In this document: in pieces, positions 39,572-46,992 of the stretch
Position numbering within the stretch: position 1 is the stretch's first letter
Layout: every line of letters begins with the position of its first letter
Source of the DNA: Actinomadura sp. K4S16
Lineage (GTDB): Bacteria; Actinomycetota; Actinomycetes; Streptosporangiales; Streptosporangiaceae
Direction of reading: 5' to 3'
Assembly (NCBI RefSeq): GCF_008327685.1
Contig: NZ_BDDE01000023.1
Location: 167,215-231,214 of the forward strand
DNA length: 64,000 nt
Made by a program: the position numbers and the translations under genes
Notes under the pieces: model-generated
The model's database searches: none
Told to the model about the DNA's origin: nothing
Seen by the model: only the letters and a program-made list of their open reading frames with translations

Positions 39572-40903
39572 TCAGCCGGTGACCAGTTCGCCGTCCGCGT
39601 CGTCGGCGAAGCCGGGCACCCACTTCAGCGACTCGGCGCGGGCCGGGATCTCGCACTCCAGCTGGCACAGCACGCCGGTGCCCGCCGACAGCACCCGGTG
39701 GATGATCACGTACTCGGGCGGCAGGTTCAGCTGCCGGACGACGTTGGAGGGCCGCAGGTCGGTGACCCGGGCGGCCATGTCGCGCAGCCACTCGCGGTTG
39801 AACTTGAACGTCTCGGTGACGAACGGCTCGGTGATCGGCGCGAGGAACGCCTGCAGCGACTCGGCGTCGATCTCCACGCCCTCGCGGATGAAGTCCTCCC
39901 GGCGCAGGGCCTCCTCGACCTCGTCGATGTCGGCCATCGTGCCGATCCGCAGCAGCAGCCCGAGCCGCTTCTGGAACCCGCCGGGGATGCGGTCGACGGC
40001 GCCGAAGTCCAGGACGCCGAGCCGGCCGTCGGCCAGCAGCCGGAAGTTGCCGGGGTGCGGGTCGCCGTGCAGCATTCCCGACCGCTTCGGCCCCGACAGC
40101 AGGAACCGGCAGTACAGCAGCGCCGCGTGGTCGCGGGTCTCCTGGTCGCCCTCGCTGATGATCTTCGAGAGCGCGGTGCCGTCCATCCACTCGGTGATCA
40201 GGATGTTCCCGGACTGCGCGATGACCTCGGGGATGTAGAAGTCGGGGTCGTCCAGGTAGGCCTCGCGGAACCGCGCCTGCGACTCGGCCTCGATCGTGTA
40301 GTCGAGCTCCTCGACCACCCGCTCCTTGAGCTCGGCCAGCATCGACTTGACGTCCAGGCCCGGCATCAGGACCCCGAACAGCCGGCCGAGCCGGGCGAGC
40401 TGGTTGAAGTCGCTGATCAGCGCCTTTCCCGCGCCCGGGTACTGCACCTTGACCGCGACGGCCCGGCCGTCGTGCCAGACCGCGCGGTGCACCTGGCCGA
40501 TCGACGCGGCGGCCGCCGGCCGGTCGTCGAACGACTCGAAGTAGTCCCGCCAGTCCTCGCCGAGGAACTCCTCCAGCACCTTGTGGACGGTCGACACCGG
40601 CAGCGGGGGAGCGGCCTCCTGCAGTTTCGTCAGCGTGGCCCGGTACGGGCCGGCGATCTCCGGCGGCAGCGCCGCCTCGAAGATCGACAGCATCTGGCCG
40701 AGCTTCATCGCGCCGCCCTTGAGCTCGCCGAGCACCTTGAACAGCTGCTCGGCGGTCCGGGCCTGGATCTCCAGCGCGACCGCCTCGGCCGGGCGGCCGA
40801 AGGTCCGCTTTCCCATGCCGAGGGCGGTGCGTCCCGCGAAGCCGATGGGGAGGGACGCCAGCTTTGCTGACCGCGTCACCGCGCGGCGGGGGAGATCGCT
40901 CAC
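39572..40903 (-). CDS. ABC1/UbiB (AarF)-family atypical kinase
   Basis: A 443-residue protein-kinase-like ATPase. Family blocks: KGGAMKLGQMLS (KxGQ motif), AAASIGQVHRA (A-rich loop replacing the P-loop), VAVKVQYPG (ATP-binding Lys), VVEELDYTIEAESQ, MLHGDPHPGNF (catalytic loop) and GVLDFGAVDR (metal-binding DFG). Homologues support lipid/quinone metabolism. GTG 40903 (MSDLPRRAVTR) is used because I recall the mycobacterial homologue (Rv3197) starting MSDIPRG; ATG 40912 is three codons upstream. It corresponds to the gene next to whiB7 in M. tuberculosis and is convergent with the whiB7 transcript. Confidence 0.9.
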   Translation of the reverse strand: MSDLPRRAVTRSAKLASLPIGFAGRTALGMGKRTFGRPAEAVALEIQARTAEQLFKVLGELKGGAMKLGQMLSIFEAALPPEIAGPYRATLTKLQEAAPPLPVSTVHKVLEEFLGEDWRDYFESFDDRPAAAASIGQVHRAVWHDGRAVAVKVQYPGAGKALISDFNQLARLGRLFGVLMPGLDVKSMLAELKERVVEELDYTIEAESQARFREAYLDDPDFYIPEVIAQSGNILITEWMDGTALSKIISEGDQETRDHAALLYCRFLLSGPKRSGMLHGDPHPGNFRLLADGRLGVLDFGAVDRIPGGFQKRLGLLLRIGTMADIDEVEEALRREDFIREGVEIDAESLQAFLAPITEPFVTETFKFNREWLRDMAARVTDLRPSNVVRQLNLPPEYVIIHRVLSAGTGVLCQLECEIPARAESLKWVPGFADDADGELVTG

Positions 40904-41076
40904 GCCGCCCATTGTCGGTGATCGACTGTCGTTCACGCCACAACCCCGCCGAACTCTCCCCGATGCCGGAACCGGCACACCGCGCTGACCTGCACGAACT
41001 CCGTAAGTGTGCGCTTTCTCACGCGGAGGAGGGGGCGGTCGGACGGCCGCGCGGCGGGCGCGGTACGGTGCCGGAC

Positions 41077-41877
41077 ATGTCCGCGGAGCCTGCCGACGTG
41101 CTGCTGATCGACCGCCGTCCCGGCGGGGTCGCCGTCCTCACCCTCAACGACCCCGGCCGCCGCAACGCGATGGCGGACGGCCTCACCGCCGCGTGGAAGC
41201 GCGCGATCGAGGACCTGCGCGGCGACGCTGCGCTGCGCTGCGTCGTCGTGACCGGCGCGGGCACCGCGTTCAGCTCCGGCGGCGAGCTGTCCTGGCTGGC
41301 CGACGCCGGCGACGTGGCGGTCCCGCCGCTGCGCGACCGGATGCTGGAGTTCTACCGGACGTGGCTGTCGATCCGGGACCTGGAGGTGCCGACGATCGCC
41401 GCGGTCAACGGGCACGCGGTCGGCGCCGGCCTCTGCCTCGCGCTGGCCTGCGACCTGCGGTACGCGGCGCGGGACGCCAAGCTGCTCGCCCCGTTCACCG
41501 CGCTCGGCCTGCACCCCGGAATGGCCGCGACCTGGCTGTTCCCCGAGGTCGCCGGGCTGCCGCTGGCCCGCGAGATGCTGCTGGCCGGACGCGTCCTCAC
41601 CGGTGCCGAGGCCGCCGAGAACGGCCTGGTCAACCGGGCGGTGCCGGGTCCGGACGTGCTGGAGGAGTCCCTCGCCGTCGCCGCCCGGATCGCCGCGCAG
41701 GCGCCGATCGCGACCCGGCTCACCAAGGTCGCCCTGGCGAACGGCGGCCACCCCGACATGGAGTCGGCGCTGCGCTGGGAGTCCCTCGCCCAGCCGGTGA
41801 CGATGGCGTCCCGGGACATGCGGGAGGGGATCGCCGCGCAGCGCGAGAAGCGCAGCCCGCAATTCACCGGCGAGTAA
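41077..41877 (+). CDS. Enoyl-CoA hydratase/isomerase family protein
   Basis: A 266-residue crotonase-fold protein. Visible: AVLTLNDPGRRNAMADGL, oxyanion-hole block GTAFSSGGELSWLAD and VNGHAVGAGLCLALACDLR, then the C-terminal helices. The first catalytic Glu position in the GAGxxLALACD helix is replaced (HAVGAGLCLAL), so it may not be a classical hydratase. Substrate unknown. ATG 41077; GTG 41068 is possible. It is divergent from the ABC1 kinase gene. Confidence 0.87.
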   Translation: MSAEPADVLLIDRRPGGVAVLTLNDPGRRNAMADGLTAAWKRAIEDLRGDAALRCVVVTGAGTAFSSGGELSWLADAGDVAVPPLRDRMLEFYRTWLSIRDLEVPTIAAVNGHAVGAGLCLALACDLRYAARDAKLLAPFTALGLHPGMAATWLFPEVAGLPLAREMLLAGRVLTGAEAAENGLVNRAVPGPDVLEESLAVAARIAAQAPIATRLTKVALANGGHPDMESALRWESLAQPVTMASRDMREGIAAQREKRSPQFTGE

Positions 41878-42015
41878 AGTGCGCGGGCGCACCCCCGGGG
41901 CCCTCCGCGCGGATTGGTGAAAGCGTGGAAGAACCCTTCAAAACGTAGGGGTTGACCTGCGGTAACGTCAAACACCCCCTGTGGATTTCGCAAAAATTCG
42001 AGTACGGTTCTGACC

Positions 42016-42606
42016 GTGCCCCCTAACGTTGAGGTCCGCCGCAGCCCGAGGCGCAGGCGCACCGTGTCCGCCTACCGTGAAGGCGACAAGGTGGTGGTGA
42101 TGGTTCCGTCAAGGCTGACCAAGGCCGAAGAGGAACAGTGGATCGCGACCATCCTGGAACGGCTCGAGGAGAGGGAGCGCCGGCGGCGGCCCTCCGACGC
42201 CGACCTCCAGTGCCGCGCCCGCGAGCTCTCGCGCCGCTACCTGTCCGGACGCGCCGACCCGGTCAGCGTCCGCTGGGTCGCCAACCAGCGCACCCGCTGG
42301 GGATCGTGCACTCCCGACGACGGCACGATCCGGCTGTCCACGCGGCTGCGCGGCATGCCCGGCTGGGTCGTCGACTACGTCCTCGTCCACGAGCTGGCGC
42401 ACCTGCTCATCCCCGGGCACGGCGCCGACTTCTGGGAGCTGGTCGGCAACTACCCGAAGGCCGACCGCGCCCGCGGCTACCTGGAGGGCGTCGCGGCCGC
42501 CGCGCACCTGCCGCTCGAAGCGGACGCGCCCGACGACGTCGCGGACATCCACCACGGCGACGGCCTGCACCGCGGCGGGGAGTACCCGCACGAGGCCGCC
42601 GGGTGA
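42016..42606 (+). CDS. YgjP-like zinc metallopeptidase (DUF45)
   Basis: A 196-residue metalloprotein of the YgjP/WLM-like group. Blocks: VRRSPRRRRTVSAY, the long helix, RTRWGSCTPDDGTIRLSTRL, and the zinc-binding HELAHLLIPGHGADFW with the third ligand His in PGHG. GTG 42016; TACGGT at 42002-42007 places a -10 about eight bases before it, so the mRNA may be leaderless. A dyad with TTGAC/GTCAA arms (about 41953-41972) lies upstream. The stop overlaps the next start (GTGA). Confidence 0.88.
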   Translation: MPPNVEVRRSPRRRRTVSAYREGDKVVVMVPSRLTKAEEEQWIATILERLEERERRRRPSDADLQCRARELSRRYLSGRADPVSVRWVANQRTRWGSCTPDDGTIRLSTRLRGMPGWVVDYVLVHELAHLLIPGHGADFWELVGNYPKADRARGYLEGVAAAAHLPLEADAPDDVADIHHGDGLHRGGEYPHEAAG

Positions 42607-43283
42607 CCGACCGGGTGACCGACGCCCCGGAGCCGGGGCCCGAAGGCCCGGCGCGCTGCGCCGCCGTGCTCGCGTGGCCGCCCCGCTCCCCGGCCGCGCC
42701 GCCCGGCCTCGATCCGGAGGAGTTCCGGCTCGCGCTGCTCGAAGACACCTACGAGGTCGTCGCCGGACTCGAACTGGTCACGCCCGCGCTCGTCCTGGAC
42801 CCGCCCGACCAGCCGGACGCCGAGGCCGTCACCTGGCCGGGCACGCCGATCGTCCGGGAACCCACCCTCGCCGGCGCGTTCGCGGCCCTGCACGCCCTCG
42901 GCGCCGGGACCGCCGCGCTGATCGCCCCGGACGCGCCCGACCTGCCGCCGCTGCTGATCGGCAAGCTCTTCCGCGCCCTCGGCACCGCCCCGGCCGCCGC
43001 CTGCCAGGCCGAAGGCGCCGCCGCCCGCGGTAACGGCCTGGTCGCCCTCGCCGCCCGCCTCCCGCTGCCCGGCTGGCTCGCCGCCGCCCTGCGCGAGACC
43101 GATCTCGACACCCCGGACGCCCTCGCCCGGCTCCGCGCCGCCGCGCCGCGCCCCGGGCTCGTGCCGCAGGGCCCCGGCTGGCACCGCCTGCGCACCCCGG
43201 ACGACCTGCGGTTCCTCGACGCCGGCCTGGAAGGCTGGGAGAACACCCGCGCCCTGCTGGAAGGCCACCCGCTCGGCCGCTGA
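42603..43283 (+). CDS. Hypothetical protein, DUF2064/nucleotidyltransferase-like
   Basis: A 226-residue protein. The order CAAVLAWPPRSPAAPPG, FRLALLEDTYEVVAGLE, PALVLDPPDQPDAE and ALIAPDAPDLPPLLIGKLFRAL resembles glycosyltransferase-A/DUF2064 proteins, but the N-terminal nucleotide-binding residues look degenerate. I cannot assign a reaction. GTG 42603 overlaps the upstream metallopeptidase stop by four bases, so the two are translationally coupled. Confidence 0.65.
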   Translation: MTDRVTDAPEPGPEGPARCAAVLAWPPRSPAAPPGLDPEEFRLALLEDTYEVVAGLELVTPALVLDPPDQPDAEAVTWPGTPIVREPTLAGAFAALHALGAGTAALIAPDAPDLPPLLIGKLFRALGTAPAAACQAEGAAARGNGLVALAARLPLPGWLAAALRETDLDTPDALARLRAAAPRPGLVPQGPGWHRLRTPDDLRFLDAGLEGWENTRALLEGHPLGR

Positions 43284-43312
43284 CGGCTCGGGGCCGGGCA
43301 GCCCGCGGGGCG

Positions 43313-44005
43313 TCACACGCTCGCGTCGACCGCCCGGGCCACCAGCCGCCGGACCGCCTCGTCGGCCGACTCCGGAAGATCGTCGACCGGGAACCAGCGG
43401 AGGTCGTCCGACTCGTCCGACACCGCGTGCCGGGCGCCCTCCGGAGCGACCGCGACGTACTGCACGTCCAGGTGCCAGGTGCCCTGCGGATGGCAGCGGA
43501 CCTCGTGCCGGTCGAGCTGGAGGGGCTCGGGCACCAGCCGCAGGCCCGCGATGCCCGACTCCTCCGTCGCCTCCCGGAGCGCCGCGCCCGCGAGCGTGAG
43601 ATCACCCGGCTCGCAGTGCCCGCCGAGCTGGAGCCACGCCTTGACCTTCGAATGCAGCGTCAGCAGGACCCGGGTACGGGACGCGTCGAGCACGGCGGTG
43701 CTGGCGGTGATGTGCCCGTCCGCGCACTCGCGCCACATGCCGTCGGCCGGGTGCACTTCCAGATGGCGGAGGAACTCCAGGCGCAGCCCGTCCTGCCCGG
43801 GATCGGGCGCCTGCCACGCCGACAGGACGCGCACGGCGTCCCCGTACAGGAACCCGGGCGTCAGCGACCGCGTGCCCAGCGGCCGCGCCCCCGGGGGCGT
43901 CCTGTCCGGCGCCGCCGTCTCGGGCGTGAGGCGGACGGCGCCCGCGTCGGGCTCGAAGGCGTGGGTGGCCGGCTCGGCCTCAGGGCCCCGGCCCGCGGTG
44001 CCCAT
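43313..44005 (-). CDS. Nudix hydrolase
   Basis: A 230-residue Nudix protein. The Nudix box reads GGHCEPGDLTLAGAALREAT then EESGI, with the core Glu residues present. The preceding HSKVKAWLQLGGHCE and the following HEVRCHPQGTWHLDVQYVA match the group annotated as (d)NTP/ADP-ribose-type hydrolases; substrate unknown. ATG 44005 is used. ATG 44104 would add 33 low-complexity basic residues and cannot be excluded. It is convergent with the DUF2064-like gene. Confidence 0.82.
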   Translation of the reverse strand: MGTAGRGPEAEPATHAFEPDAGAVRLTPETAAPDRTPPGARPLGTRSLTPGFLYGDAVRVLSAWQAPDPGQDGLRLEFLRHLEVHPADGMWRECADGHITASTAVLDASRTRVLLTLHSKVKAWLQLGGHCEPGDLTLAGAALREATEESGIAGLRLVPEPLQLDRHEVRCHPQGTWHLDVQYVAVAPEGARHAVSDESDDLRWFPVDDLPESADEAVRRLVARAVDASV

Positions 44006-44273
44006 GTCCTGCGCTCCGCCGGGCGACCGGCCGCCCGCCCGTGGCGGCCCGTCGTCGTGCCGGGCGCCTGGGCGCCCGCGGCCCTTGCGCGGCGACCTCC
44101 TCATGCGCGGCCGACGCGGGGGTAGCGCGAGTTGTCGGGGCGGCGGCGCCGCCTCTCCTGGTCGAGCGGGCGCTGCCAGCACAGGCTCGCCCGCGCGATC
44201 CGCCTCCGGATCGCGCTCGTGGACGAGCCGGGCTCGTACATGCAGCCGTTCACCCGCGACGGGCGCGCCCGGC
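44006..44273. other. Intergenic stretch between two minus-strand genes
   Basis: The 268 bases between the Nudix gene and the metalloprotease stop show no clear promoter, RNA or repeat. A minus-strand frame of about 46 codons (44101-44241) ends by overlapping the alternative Nudix start at 44104, but the peptide is Arg-rich and resembles nothing, so I do not call it. Confidence 0.4.
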
Positions 44274-45710
44274 TCATGCGCGCGGCCCTTCGCCGCCCGG
44301 CCCCCGATCCCCGCCGGGATCGCCGCCGGGCTCCTCGCCGTCCGGGCCCTTCTCGGCCTCCCCGGCGTCCTTCGCGTCGCCGGAGTCCTTCTCGTCCGGC
44401 TTCTCGTCCTCGTCCAGCCCCTTGGCGAGCTTGGACAGGTCGATGTCGGACAGGCCCTCGATCTCGTCGCGGCCGTGGACGAAGCCGTCCGGGTCGTCGA
44501 GGTCGTCCGAGGTCGGCAGCAGGTCGGGGTGGTCCCAGACCGCGTCCCGGCCCTGGGTGCCGCGCGCCTCGGTCAGCGACCGCCACAGCGCCGCCGCCTC
44601 CCGCAGCCGGCGCGGACGCAGCTCCAGGCCGACGAGCGTCGCGAACGTCCGCTCGGCCGGGCCGCCCGTCGCGCGGCGCCGCCGCACCGCCTCCGCCAGC
44701 TTCACCGAGCCGGGCAGCCGCCCCTCGGCGGCCTCGTTCACCACGGTGTCGACCCAGCCCTCGACCAGCGCGAGCGTCGTCTCCAGCCGGGCCAGCGCCG
44801 CCTTCTGCCGCGGCGTCTCCTCGGGCTGGAGCTGGATCTCCCCGCCGAGCGCCTCCTGGAGCGCCTCCGGGTTGCTCAGGTCGAGCCCCTGCACGGCCTG
44901 CTCGATGCCCGACAGGTCGACGGTGATGCCGCGCGCGTACTCCTCGACCGCGCCCAGCAGGTGCGAGCGCAGCCACGGCACGTGCGCGAACAGCCGCTGG
45001 TGCGCGGCCTCCCGCAGCGCCAGGTAGAGCCGGACCTCGTCGGAGGAGACCTCCAGGCCCGCACCGAACGCCTCGACGCCCGCGGGCAGCAGCGCGCCGA
45101 CGCCGTCCGGCGCGAGCGGCAGCCCCACGTCGGCGGAGCCGGTCACCTCGCGGGCCAGCGCGCCGAGCGCCTGCCCGGCCTGCCCGCCGACCATCGCCCC
45201 GGCCATCTGCTTGACCATCCCGATCAGCGGGCCCGCCATCGCCTGCACGTCGGCCGGGATCTCGCCGCCGCCGAGGGCGCCGCCCATCGAGTCGACCATC
45301 CGGGCCGCGATCGGGTCGCACACCTTCGCCCACACCGGGAGCGTCTGCTCGATCCACTCCGACCGGCTCCACGCCTGCGGCGTGCGGATCCCGGCGGGCA
45401 GCGTCGTCCGCTCGTCGAGCCACAGCTCCGCCAGGCGCAGCGCCTCCTCGACCTGGCGCCGCTCGGTGTCCACGACCGACGGGTCGCCCTGCTCCACCAC
45501 CGTGTGCCGGGCGATGTTCTTGGCCAGGTCCCAGTTGAGCGGGCCGCCGCCCTCACCGCCCGCGCCCTGCGCACCGATCATGTCCGCGAACCGGTGCAGC
45601 ATGTCGGCGAACTGGGCCATGTCGCCGCCCATGCCCTTGAACGGATCCTGGGGCCGGTCGTCGTCGTCGCCGCCCCCGGGACGGTTGAAGCCGAACGGAG
45701 TGTCACTCAT
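44274..45710 (-). CDS. Zincin-like metalloprotease (DUF2342 family)
   Basis: A 478-residue actinobacterial protein of the 'zinc-dependent metalloprotease / coenzyme F420 biosynthesis-associated' family (Rv3195-like). The modified zincin helix is visible as LYLALREAAHQRLFAHVPW, with EAAHxRLF in place of HExxH. The N-terminal part (FADMLHRFADMIGAQG) is helical, and the C-terminal tail is long, acidic and Gly/Pro/Glu-rich. ATG 45710 with AGGGG seven bases upstream. Function is not established. It is divergent from the epimerase gene and keeps the mycobacterial neighbourhood. Confidence 0.88.
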   Translation of the reverse strand: MSDTPFGFNRPGGGDDDDRPQDPFKGMGGDMAQFADMLHRFADMIGAQGAGGEGGGPLNWDLAKNIARHTVVEQGDPSVVDTERRQVEEALRLAELWLDERTTLPAGIRTPQAWSRSEWIEQTLPVWAKVCDPIAARMVDSMGGALGGGEIPADVQAMAGPLIGMVKQMAGAMVGGQAGQALGALAREVTGSADVGLPLAPDGVGALLPAGVEAFGAGLEVSSDEVRLYLALREAAHQRLFAHVPWLRSHLLGAVEEYARGITVDLSGIEQAVQGLDLSNPEALQEALGGEIQLQPEETPRQKAALARLETTLALVEGWVDTVVNEAAEGRLPGSVKLAEAVRRRRATGGPAERTFATLVGLELRPRRLREAAALWRSLTEARGTQGRDAVWDHPDLLPTSDDLDDPDGFVHGRDEIEGLSDIDLSKLAKGLDEDEKPDEKDSGDAKDAGEAEKGPDGEEPGGDPGGDRGPGGEGPRA

Positions 45711-45799
45711 CGGTTTGCCCCTGGGATGCATGATGGGCTCATATCCGCAACGTTAGCCGGTCCCGGCAAGGTCGCGTACTCAAGGAAGGGGGCACCTCC

Positions 45800-46882
45800 G
45801 TGGCAACGGGCAAGGTTCGCCCTCGGCGTAGCAAGGGCCCGGTCGTCGCCGTCACCGGCGCGGCCTCCGGCGCGGGGCGGCTGCTGGCCGCCCGGCTCGC
45901 CGAACGGGAAGAGATCCGCAAGATCGTCGCCATCGACGGGCACCGCGGCGACGTGCCCGGGGTCACCTGGCGTGTCGTCGACATCAGGGACCCGCTGCTC
46001 TCCGGCCGGCTCTCCGACGTCGACGTGATCGTCAACCTGGACCTCGAACGGTCCCCGGACGTGGACCCGCGCGAGCGCCGCACCCACAACGTCCGCGGCG
46101 CCCAGACCGTGGTCACCGCGGCCGCCGCGGCCCGCGTGCGGCGCGTGGTGCTCGTCACGTCCGCGATGGTGTACGGCGCCGGGCCCGGCAACGAGGTGCC
46201 GCTGAGCGAGGACGCGCCGCTGCTCGCCGAGGCCAGCACCTCCATCGCCGGCGACTTCCTGGAGATCGAGGAACTGGCCGCGACCGCGCACCTCACCCAC
46301 CCCGGCGTCGAGGTCACCGTCGTCCGCCCCGCCGCGCTCGCCGGGCCGGGCGTGGACACCGTCGTCACCCGCCACTTCGAGGCGCCGCGGCTGCTGTCGG
46401 TCAAGGGCAGCACGCCCGGCTGGCAGTTCTGCCACATCGAGGACCTCGCGTCCGCCCTGGAAGTCGTCGTCACCGAGAACGTGTCCGGCCCCGTCGCGGT
46501 CGGCTGCGAGGGCTGGCTCGGCCCCGAGGAGGTGACCGAGATCACCGGCAAGCGCGCCTTCGAGCTGCCCGCCGCCCTCACCTTCGGGATGGCGCAGCGC
46601 CTGCACCGGCTCGGCATGACCCCCGCCCCGGCCACCGACCTGCACTACGTCGCCTACCCGTGGGTCGTCGACTGCGCGCGGCTGCGCGCCGCCGGCTGGA
46701 AGCCCCTCTACGACAACGCGGCCGCCCTCCGGGCCGTGATGGAGGAGACCGCGGGACGGCACGCCGTCGTCGGCCGCCGCGTCGGCGGCAAGGAGGCCAC
46801 CATGGCGACCGCCGCGGGCGCCACCGTCGCCGCGATCGGCGCCGCCGCCGCCATCCGGCGCGCCCGCAAGCGCCGCCGCTGA
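45800..46882 (+). CDS. NAD-dependent epimerase/dehydratase (extended SDR)
   Basis: A 360-residue Rossmann-fold protein. The NAD-binding VAVTGAASGAGRLLAARL is near the N-terminus, and VVLVTSAMVYGAG gives the Ser and Tyr. The expected YxxxK is not clear: the position after the Tyr lacks the usual lysine, so catalysis by the standard SDR route is doubtful. The tail has an Ala-rich hydrophobic helix (ATAAGATVAAIGAAAAI) ending RRARKRRR, a likely membrane anchor. GTG 45800 with AAGGGGG upstream. Confidence 0.82.
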   Translation: MATGKVRPRRSKGPVVAVTGAASGAGRLLAARLAEREEIRKIVAIDGHRGDVPGVTWRVVDIRDPLLSGRLSDVDVIVNLDLERSPDVDPRERRTHNVRGAQTVVTAAAAARVRRVVLVTSAMVYGAGPGNEVPLSEDAPLLAEASTSIAGDFLEIEELAATAHLTHPGVEVTVVRPAALAGPGVDTVVTRHFEAPRLLSVKGSTPGWQFCHIEDLASALEVVVTENVSGPVAVGCEGWLGPEEVTEITGKRAFELPAALTFGMAQRLHRLGMTPAPATDLHYVAYPWVVDCARLRAAGWKPLYDNAAALRAVMEETAGRHAVVGRRVGGKEATMATAAGATVAAIGAAAAIRRARKRRR

Positions 46883-46947
46883 GCCCCGGGCGCCGCCGCC
46901 CGCCCGGGTCGGACGACCCGGCCCCGGGCGCGGCGGCGACCTCGGCG

Positions 46948-46978
46948 TGACGGCCCCGCCGGCTCGACGGGGCCGTCA
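46948..46978. terminator. Bidirectional terminator hairpin
   Basis: TGACGGCCCCG (46948-46958) pairs exactly with CGGGGCCGTCA (46968-46978), with a 9-base loop, between the convergent epimerase and UPF0182 genes. There is no T-run. Confidence 0.75.
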
Positions 46979-46992
46979 GCCGGACGGCGCCG

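Noticed and set aside
44101..44241. A 46-codon minus-strand ORF overlapping a possible Nudix start
   Set aside because: Arg-rich, unsupported by any motif or ribosome binding site.
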